Part shown: piece by piece, positions 1 through 5,905 of the stretch
Layout: every line of letters starts with the position of its first letter
How positions within the stretch are numbered: position 1 is the first letter of the stretch
Program-made: the position numbers and the translations under genes
Source of the DNA: an uncultured Bacteroidaceae bacterium
Lineage (GTDB): Bacteria > Bacteroidota > Bacteroidia > Bacteroidales > Bacteroidaceae
Assembly (NCBI GenBank): GCA_934394435.1
Contig: CAKRRN010000033.1
Span: forward strand, 1 to 25,568
Direction of reading: 5' to 3'
Length of the DNA stretch: 25,568 nucleotides
The notes under the pieces: generated by a model
Told to the model about the DNA's origin: nothing
What the model saw: the letters and a program-made list of their open reading frames with translations, nothing else
Database searches by the model: none

Positions 1-50
1 AGCAAGCTGGCTTATAAGTACAGGTTACGCCTGTGGATTTACGTCCGAGA

Positions 51-74
51 CTCCCCCCTGATTTATCGGGTGAG
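51..74 (-). terminator. Possible hairpin at the end of the left-edge minus-strand operon
   Basis: An imperfect stem can be drawn: CTC (51-53) with GAG (72-74), CCC (56-58) with GGG (68-70), and GAT (60-62) with ATC (65-67), with a bulged T at 59. It spans the stop codon of the 33-codon ORF and lies downstream of the radical SAM gene. No U-tract follows on the minus strand, so a terminator role is only a guess. A second small hairpin, ACAGG-TTACG-CCTGT, sits at 20-34. I see no gene in 1-62. Confidence 0.25.
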
Positions 75-164
75 CCATATTTTTGGGTTATATACAATAT
101 CATTTTTTTCCGCAATATTCTTGCGAATCATTTTCAATAACTCACACTTCTCTCTACCAGTCAT
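63..164 (-). CDS. 33-codon ORF coupled to the radical SAM gene; possibly a truncated small protein
   Basis: An ATG at 164 overlaps the radical SAM stop as ATGA and opens a 33-codon frame ending in TAA at 63-65. The predicted peptide is basic, begins MTGREKCELLKMIRKNIAEK and ends in KIWLTR. Its start resembles, from memory, the N-terminal helix of small Bacteroidetes proteins that continue into a cysteine-rich CxxxGxCxGTCPxC-type segment. Here the frame stops before any such segment, so it may be a truncated remnant. Alternatively it could be a genuine microprotein, or the C-terminal helix of the radical SAM protein moved out of frame by a -1 shift in the A+T-rich junction. The frame just upstream of the ATG contains TAA, so any frameshift would have to occur within the last few codons. 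The exact ATGA overlap favours a separate coupled gene. Confidence 0.35.
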   Translation of the reverse strand: MTGREKCELLKMIRKNIAEKNDIVYNPKIWLTR

Positions 165-835
165 ATTATTTTATTTATATTTGTTTTATAGGTAAACATA
201 TCAAATCTACGAATTCCCATTTCTTTAAGCTCCCGCAAACTTGCTTGCTGTGTTTCTTGAGTGTTGAACTTTGGAATCAAAGGAATCCTGCAAAGGATAT
301 TATTAGCCTTACCTTGTTGTATCAACCACCTAAGATTTGACTTCACAAGCTCGTTATCTCTTCCTGTATATGCCTTGTATGTCTGTGTGTTCATATCCTT
401 CACATCAACGACGTACTCATCAATATAGGATAAAAGCATCGCCAGATGTTCTTGAGGTACGTTCAAAGATGTTTCCGCTGTAATACGCCATGATTTGGCT
501 CCCAATTCAAGTAGTTCCTTAATAAAAACAGGGTGAGACAAAGGTTCTCCACCACCAAAAGTTATACCACCACCTGTTGCAAGAAAATACAGTTCATCCT
601 TTCTTAGTATAGCCATCACCTCATCTGCGCTTTTCATCTTTTCAGGCACTATCGCCCCCCAGCATTGGGGATTGAGACAATACTTACACCTAAGCGGACA
701 GCCATTGAATGCCACCAAAGTAGTGACACCGCGACCATCCGTCCCAACTCGCAAACGTTTTATTCCTATCAGAGGACTCCTTCCCACTCTACTGTTTCTT
801 ATTGATTCTGATTGTAACTCGGATCTGATTCTCAT
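161..835 (-). CDS. Small radical SAM protein, glycyl-radical-enzyme-activase-like
   Basis: This predicts a cytosolic [4Fe-4S] enzyme that cleaves S-adenosylmethionine to a 5'-deoxyadenosyl radical. The cluster motif CxxxCxxC is at about C46, C50 and C53 (GCPLRCKYCLNP), and the SAM-binding GGGEP is at about 94-98 in GGGITFGGGEP. The DGRGVTTLVAF lead-in and the VDVKDMN segment match the pyruvate-formate-lyase-activase branch. Length is 224 aa, shorter than typical activases, and there are no extra ferredoxin-type cysteine clusters. No glycyl radical enzyme is present nearby, so the substrate is unknown. The frame is open back to an ATG at 898, but the ATG at 835 has GAGG a few bases upstream and reduces the overlap with the HIRAN gene to 47 bp, so I prefer it. 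It is third in the minus-strand order WYL, HIRAN, radical SAM, and ends by ATGA overlap with a 33-codon ORF. Confidence 0.83.
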   Translation of the reverse strand: MRIRSELQSESIRNSRVGRSPLIGIKRLRVGTDGRGVTTLVAFNGCPLRCKYCLNPQCWGAIVPEKMKSADEVMAILRKDELYFLATGGGITFGGGEPLSHPVFIKELLELGAKSWRITAETSLNVPQEHLAMLLSYIDEYVVDVKDMNTQTYKAYTGRDNELVKSNLRWLIQQGKANNILCRIPLIPKFNTQETQQASLRELKEMGIRRFDMFTYKTNINKII

Positions 836-1157
836 AATGAGCCTCAGAATTCTTTTTGGAGATAGTGCAACTGAAGCAGTCGTTCCATCCCATTTCAAGG
901 AATTGGGCTATCACCTCATTCTCATTCGAAGGGATGTAGCCAAGCAGAAATTCTTCGCTTTGACAGTCATGCCCCTTCCTCTCCTCTATAATCTTATCGT
1001 ACATCACAGCCACAGCATTATTATCATAACGATTATCAGCATCTCGCTCCAGCCGCAGAGGGGTACCTATTGTCAATTCATTCCAAACCAAATCTACGTC
1101 GTGATATTGACGACCTGCTAAATGACATTCTTTGAAAAACATTTTTTTTGCCTTCAT
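789..1157 (-). CDS. Stand-alone HIRAN domain protein
   Basis: A 122-aa protein made almost entirely of a HIRAN domain. Recognisable parts are ECHLAGRQYHD (about 10-20), the conserved LRLERDADNRYDNNAVAV (about 34-51) and LLGYIPSNENEVIAQFL (about 71-87). HIRAN domains are found on SNF2 helicases such as HLTF, where they bind 3' DNA ends, and as stand-alone bacterial proteins thought to sense damaged or stalled DNA. The frame extends upstream to a TTG at 1202, but that codon lies inside a TAnnTTTG promoter-like box (1200-1207), so the ATG at 1157 is a better start and leaves a leader of about 35 nt. Its 3' end overlaps the radical SAM start by 47 bp, implying a joint transcript. Cellular role here is inferred only from domain and context. 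Confidence 0.85.
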   Translation of the reverse strand: MKAKKMFFKECHLAGRQYHDVDLVWNELTIGTPLRLERDADNRYDNNAVAVMYDKIIEERKGHDCQSEEFLLGYIPSNENEVIAQFLEMGWNDCFSCTISKKNSEAHYENQIRVTIRINKKQ

Positions 1158-1199
1158 ACATTTTTCTTTTTCTTGCCTGTTCAACTTAATTTCTTGAGA

Positions 1200-1207
1200 C
1201 AAAGATA
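1200..1207 (-). promoter_or_regulatory. Possible -7 box for the HIRAN-radical SAM pair
   Basis: The minus strand reads TATCTTTG, a perfect match to the Bacteroidetes -7 consensus TAnnTTTG. It would place transcription start near 1193, about 36 nt before the ATG at 1157. No TTG is seen at the expected 19-21 bp upstream, so this is a half-supported site. It also argues against the TTG start at 1202. Confidence 0.35.
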
Positions 1208-1273
1208 AAAGCCTATTGTTTCAAATCATGGTACACCCCACAAATATAATCAAATTATTTACGAGTTTTTTTC

Positions 1274-2221
1274 TTATTCTAAACATTCTTGAGTAATCCC
1301 GTAACAAGAAAGAGTATCTTTAGCCATCTGACAGATTCTTTCCGCCAATGCATTTGGACTTATGACCTTCACTTGATTTGCAAGACTAAGGATGTGTCCA
1401 CAAAAATCACAAGTTGGACGCAGGTAATACTCATAATCGACCCAACCTTCGCCTTTAGCAATCATCCTCTGACTATGATGCAATGGTAAGTCATGCAAGT
1501 AATAACGTTGCATGCCAAAGACTCGAAGAACAATGCGTTCCGCCTTGCTACCATCACCAACAACAACACCGAAGCATTCTTTAAAAAACGACTTGGAATC
1601 AAAGTCCTTACGCATCTCAAATTTGATGTTCGTCAGAGTAACATTCTGAATACGATCAAAAGAGTAAACAGCGAAATAATCACGTTCCTCTTTCTCTTGA
1701 GATGCATCACGATGAAAATGTGCAAGACAATACCAACGCTGGTTGAAGAGCTTTAGGCAATAGGGTTCAAAATCAACTCTTGAAACCGCTTCTGACCCAT
1801 ACTTACGGTACGTCACAATCACACGTACCTTCTTCTTCATAGCCTGTATAAAAACTGCCAAATACTCATCGCAGGGTACCTGTTGGAGAACAATTCTTTC
1901 GTGCAAACCCTTACATTCCGAGATGATATCGTTGACCGACATGGTAGAAATCATCCAGTTTTGTACCGTATCCTCTTTCAGAACTTCTGCATTACCTATA
2001 TAATACTTGTAACCCTGTTTACGATCACATTCAATATATATTCCGAAGATGTCTTGAATAGCGTCCTTATGGCGATTAAAGGTTGAGCGAGCCAGTTCAA
2101 CCCCTCCGCTCATCTCTGTGTCGAGCCATAGTTCCTGAATCTCCGAAAATGAAATTCTGCGAGCTCGATTGATGGTGTTTACCAACCAAATATACTCCTT
2201 GAATAATGAGGGTACAGTCAT
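1274..2221 (-). CDS. WYL-domain transcriptional regulator
   Basis: A 315-aa predicted DNA-binding regulator. The N-terminus carries a helix-turn-helix (about 22-75) with VELARSTFNRHKDAIQDIFG followed by a wing-like CDRKQGYKYYI. A WYL domain spans about 130-200, with VIVTYRKYGS and RVDFEPYCLKLFNQRWYCLAH, so the name-giving motif reads WYC at 163-165. A C-terminal WCX-like segment ends the protein. WYL domains are thought to sense nucleic-acid or nucleotide ligands and commonly regulate DNA-repair, defence and CRISPR loci. The frame is open upstream to 2269, but the ATG at 2221 directly precedes the usual N-terminus and lies about 20 nt after a good promoter (2241-2271), so I chose it. It is first in the minus-strand order WYL, HIRAN, radical SAM, and may control that cassette and itself. 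Confidence 0.9.
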   Translation of the reverse strand: MTVPSLFKEYIWLVNTINRARRISFSEIQELWLDTEMSGGVELARSTFNRHKDAIQDIFGIYIECDRKQGYKYYIGNAEVLKEDTVQNWMISTMSVNDIISECKGLHERIVLQQVPCDEYLAVFIQAMKKKVRVIVTYRKYGSEAVSRVDFEPYCLKLFNQRWYCLAHFHRDASQEKEERDYFAVYSFDRIQNVTLTNIKFEMRKDFDSKSFFKECFGVVVGDGSKAERIVLRVFGMQRYYLHDLPLHHSQRMIAKGEGWVDYEYYLRPTCDFCGHILSLANQVKVISPNALAERICQMAKDTLSCYGITQECLE

Positions 2222-2240
2222 AATATAATCCTTTACATCA

Positions 2241-2271
2241 CAAAGATATAAAGCCCAACAGACACACACAA
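2241..2271 (-). promoter_or_regulatory. Bacteroidetes-type promoter for the WYL regulator
   Basis: On the minus strand a TTG (2269-2271) is followed after exactly 20 bp by TATCTTTG (2241-2248), matching the TTG / TAnnTTTG architecture of the Bacteroidetes primary sigma factor. The ATG of the WYL gene at 2221 then lies roughly 13-20 nt beyond the expected transcription start. Confidence 0.6.
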
Positions 2272-2549
2272 GTTTTTTTCGCTAACAATCACTAATAGGC
2301 TCTAAATTATGACTCATCTTTCCAGCCATCTCTCTGGATTATTCATTTTATGCGCTATTTTCGTATGCCTTACAGAGCAGCAACACGCAAATGTGTTTTG
2401 CCCTCTATTACATCCTCTCACATATTGACTCCCTTTACGAAGATGATGTCAAACGACTTGCTGATAAGACAGCCGAGGGGGCTTTGGCTTCCACTCTTTT
2501 TTTCGCTATTAGAGACAAGGTTTGCGGGATTATCAATACCTTTGCAAGT
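2272..2549. other. Divergent intergenic region between the WYL gene and addA
   Basis: No independently supported gene. The addA reading frame is open upstream to an ATG at 2391, and the extra 53 codons read as plausible protein (for example IDSLYEDDVKRLADKTAEG), but this lies before the usual start of the family. A plus-strand TACCTTTG at 2537-2544 fits the -7 consensus but has no TTG at the right distance, and it would make an addA transcript starting at 2550 nearly leaderless. No hairpin or repeat stood out. Confidence 0.4.
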
Positions 2550-5500
2550 ATGAACTCACCCATGACGATATTCCGCGCTTCGGCTGGTTCGGGCAAGACC
2601 TTCACGCTCACAGCCGAATACGTGGCACTACTGCTCGCCACACCCATGAGCAACGAGGCAGAGCACATACTGGCTGTCACTTTTACCAACAAGGCAACAG
2701 CGGAGATGAAGGACCGCATCCTGGAGTCGCTCTACGCCATCGGACACGACCTGAAAGGGAGCGACGCCATCCTAAAGGTCATTAGCGAACGACTGGAGCA
2801 AGATGACTTGCACATAGAGAGGAGGGAACTCAGACGGCGTGCGAGGGCTGCGCTCAGCACCATACTGCACGACTACGGACGCTTCAGAGTGGAGACCATA
2901 GATTCCTTCTTCCAGAGCATCTTACACACGCTGGCACGCGAACTGGGACTTGCCTCTGGACTGAGGGTGGAGCTGAACAGCAACCAGGTGGTGGCAAGGG
3001 CTGTGGACCGCGTCATGGACCATCTGGCTGAACGGCCACAGGTGTGCCGATGGGTGCTCGATTACGTGAGAGAGCAGATTGAAAACAGCGACCGATGGGA
3101 CATCAGAGGGGGGATGAACTCGCTGGGACGGTGCATCTACGAGGAGGCTTACCAAAACCGCGCACAGCAAGGCGAGACGGACAGCGAGGACGGACAGGAG
3201 CGGATAAGGACCTTCAAACACACGCTGCTCGAACTGAAGCGAAGACACGAGCAGGAGACCGCGCTGAAGGCAATGGAGCTGATAAACATCATATGCAACC
3301 AGAGTCTGGACTTCCAGCACATCAGTTACGGACAGACCTTCTCCACTTTTCTAAAGAAAGCGTCGATGATGGGGATAGAGGGGAAACGCATCGCATTTGA
3401 CCTGCCTGGCACACGCATCACAGACGCCATCGGCACTCCATCAAAACTGCTGCGAGCGGCAGACAAGAAAGACCCAGTGATGATGCAGCAGGCACAGGAC
3501 ACAGCTGCCGACCTGGCAAGCTTCTGTGCGCGCTACGCCGAGACACTACGTATCACCAACAGCGTGAGACTGGCTCTACACTATCTCCCACCCCTCAGAC
3601 TACTGGGAGCCATGGAGGAAGAGGCAGCAGACATCACGGCAGAGGCAGGACAGTTTCTGCTGAGCCGCACAGCCTCGCTCCTGAGTAAGATGGTGGACAA
3701 GAGCGATGCCCCATTCGTATTGGAGCGTGCCGGGGTGCAGTTTCACCATGTGATGATCGATGAGTTTCAAGACACGAGTCGCATGCAATGGAACAACTTC
3801 CGAAGCCTACTGATGGAGAATCTCTCTACGGGCGGTCACAGTCTGCTGGTGGGCGACGTGAAGCAGAGCATCTACCGCTGGCGTGGGGGTGACTGGGAGA
3901 TTCTGCAGGGGGCATCGCGCGAACTGGCTTACCTCGCTCCGCAGGAAAAGACTCTCGACACGAACTGGAGAAGCTTGCCCTCGGTGGTGGACTTCAACAA
4001 TAGGTTTTTCCCCCAGGCTGCCAATCTGATGGACAGTCTGGACAGCCAGGCACGCTTCCGCCTAGCGGACATCTACGCTGACGCCGTACAGCACTGTGCG
4101 CGCAGAGAGAGCCGACAGCAGGGTATGGTGAGCGCATGCCTCTACCGCAAGATAGGCAACAGCCGCCCCGATGACTACGAAGAGCGTATGGTGACGGAAA
4201 TGGCAACGTACATACGAGAGCTGAAGGCAAAGGGACTGGAGGAGCAGGACATCGCCATCCTGGTACGCCGAAACAAAATGGCAGCCAGGCTACTCACCCT
4301 GTTTCACGACTTGGCACCAGACATACGCCTGGTAAGCGACGAAGCCTTCCTGCTACAGTCATCCATCAGCGTGCAGATGATCATGGCTGCCCTGCGACTG
4401 ATAGCCGACGGAGGGGAGAAGACTGACCCCGTGGTGCTGAGATTCCTGATGATGCATTACCAGCAAGACGTGCTCGAGAGCGATGTCTCGCTCGTATCCA
4501 TACTGGAGCACAAGCCAGAGGAGATGTTACCCGAAGAACTGCTCAAAGGGCGCGACCAGCTGGCACGTCTGCCCATCAGACTCCTTACCGAACGGGTCTA
4601 CCACATCCTGCAACTGGACCGCATCGCTGGGCAGGACGCTTACGTGCTGGCCTTCATGGACGAGGTGCAGAATTATCTGGCAAGCAATCCGCAAGACCTC
4701 CATCAGCTACTGCAAGCATGGAACGACTCCATCTCCACTCACCCCATCCCTGGCGGAGAGGCTGGAGGCATACGCATACTGACCATACACAAGTCGAAGG
4801 GACTGGAGTATCACACGGTATTGCTGCCCTACATGGACTGGAGCATGGGGGCAGACACTCAGACCGATAACCTGCTCTGGTGCCACAGTGACGAGAAGCC
4901 CTTTGATCAGTTGGGCACCCTGCCCATACGCATCTGTCCACAGATGGAGAACAGCGTGTTTGGCAACGACTACAAGGAGGAGATGCTGCAAAGACGAGTG
5001 GACACGCTCAATATGATTTACGTGGCGTTTACACGCGCCCGATGCAATCTGATGATGTGGGGCATCACGTCTGCCAAAGATGATCGTCTCAGCTGCGTGG
5101 GCGACCTCATCTACCACTCGCTCAGGATGGAGAAGGACGAAGCAGACTGTCTGCGCTATGAGGAGGGCTGTCTCTGCTACCCCGAGAATAAGAAAAAAGA
5201 GGGGGAGAAAACCCCAAAACAGGCCCAGAAGGAGCACGATGATGGGCAGAAGCTAAGGATCAGCCACGACGAAGACTGTGCCATCGACATCTATATGAGT
5301 TCGCAGCCACCAGGCATGAACTTCATGCAAAGCAGTCTCTCGCGGCAGTTCATACATACGCTGGACGATGATGAAGACAACCATACCACCCCCTCTGACT
5401 CTTACGTCGAAACGGGTAAGCTGATGCACTACGCGCTCAGCCGCATAGAGTACGCATCGGAGGCAAGCCAGGTACTGGACAGCCTGGAGGCGGACGGACT

Positions 5501-5849
5501 GGCATCGCGCTCTGGCGACTGGCAGAAAGCGCGCAACGCCATTGAGCGCGGACTGAAGAAGCCCGTGGTGGCACAATGGTTTATGCCCGACAAACAGGTG
5601 GTGCGCGAATGCAACATCATCTGCACAGACAAGGCAACGGGGGAGCCCGAGGTCAGACGACCAGACAGAGTCGTCATGGACAACAAGTCGATAACCGTGG
5701 TGGACTACAAGTTCGGCAGACAGAAACCCGAATACCACGACCAGGTAAGGCAATACATGAGCCTGCTGCAAGAGATGTATCCAGAGCACAGCGTAAAGGG
5801 TTGGCTATGGTATGTATACAGTGGTAAGACCGAGGAGGTTACATATTGA
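2550..5849 (+). CDS. addA: AddA-type UvrD-family helicase-nuclease
   Basis: An ATP-dependent 3'-5' DNA helicase fused to a nuclease; with AddB it would resect double-strand breaks and load RecA. Helicase motifs run in order: Walker A ASAGSGKT (K16), VTFTNKATAEMK, ETIDSFFQ, Walker B IDEFQDT (D404, E405), GDVKQSIYRWRGGDW, LDTNWRS, TIHKSKGLEYH, and motif VI VAFTRAR (R829). The C-terminal PD-(D/E)XK nuclease shows GKLMH (H960), RPDRV (D1039), VDYKFG (D1052, K1054) and a QxxxY helix, so catalysis looks intact. Length is 1099 aa from the ATG at 2550, close to the expected family size. An ATG at 2562 (MTIFRASAG) is also possible, and the frame is open upstream to 2391. Base composition is clearly richer in G+C than the WYL-HIRAN region. 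addB follows after 56 bp, so they form an operon. Confidence 0.92.
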   Translation: MNSPMTIFRASAGSGKTFTLTAEYVALLLATPMSNEAEHILAVTFTNKATAEMKDRILESLYAIGHDLKGSDAILKVISERLEQDDLHIERRELRRRARAALSTILHDYGRFRVETIDSFFQSILHTLARELGLASGLRVELNSNQVVARAVDRVMDHLAERPQVCRWVLDYVREQIENSDRWDIRGGMNSLGRCIYEEAYQNRAQQGETDSEDGQERIRTFKHTLLELKRRHEQETALKAMELINIICNQSLDFQHISYGQTFSTFLKKASMMGIEGKRIAFDLPGTRITDAIGTPSKLLRAADKKDPVMMQQAQDTAADLASFCARYAETLRITNSVRLALHYLPPLRLLGAMEEEAADITAEAGQFLLSRTASLLSKMVDKSDAPFVLERAGVQFHHVMIDEFQDTSRMQWNNFRSLLMENLSTGGHSLLVGDVKQSIYRWRGGDWEILQGASRELAYLAPQEKTLDTNWRSLPSVVDFNNRFFPQAANLMDSLDSQARFRLADIYADAVQHCARRESRQQGMVSACLYRKIGNSRPDDYEERMVTEMATYIRELKAKGLEEQDIAILVRRNKMAARLLTLFHDLAPDIRLVSDEAFLLQSSISVQMIMAALRLIADGGEKTDPVVLRFLMMHYQQDVLESDVSLVSILEHKPEEMLPEELLKGRDQLARLPIRLLTERVYHILQLDRIAGQDAYVLAFMDEVQNYLASNPQDLHQLLQAWNDSISTHPIPGGEAGGIRILTIHKSKGLEYHTVLLPYMDWSMGADTQTDNLLWCHSDEKPFDQLGTLPIRICPQMENSVFGNDYKEEMLQRRVDTLNMIYVAFTRARCNLMMWGITSAKDDRLSCVGDLIYHSLRMEKDEADCLRYEEGCLCYPENKKKEGEKTPKQAQKEHDDGQKLRISHDEDCAIDIYMSSQPPGMNFMQSSLSRQFIHTLDDDEDNHTTPSDSYVETGKLMHYALSRIEYASEASQVLDSLEADGLASRSGDWQKARNAIERGLKKPVVAQWFMPDKQVVRECNIICTDKATGEPEVRRPDRVVMDNKSITVVDYKFGRQKPEYHDQVRQYMSLLQEMYPEHSVKGWLWYVYSGKTEEVTY

Positions 5850-5905
5850 AGTAAAGAGAAACACTTGAAGTAAGAAACACAAAAAAGGGCAGTAAAAACA
5901 CGACA

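Noticed and set aside
1..36. Possible 3' end of a structured RNA gene such as rnpB
   Set aside because: GGCTTATA and a small hairpin recall the end of RNase P RNA, but too little sequence is present and no other conserved part is visible.
83..340. 85-codon plus-strand reading frame at the left end
   Set aside because: It is antisense to the radical SAM gene, rich in Phe, Tyr, Ser and Cys as A+T-rich non-coding DNA gives, and resembles nothing.
5850..5905. Missing RecB-like or RecD gene between addA and addB
   Set aside because: The spacer is 56 bp of A-rich sequence; AddAB systems need only two subunits.
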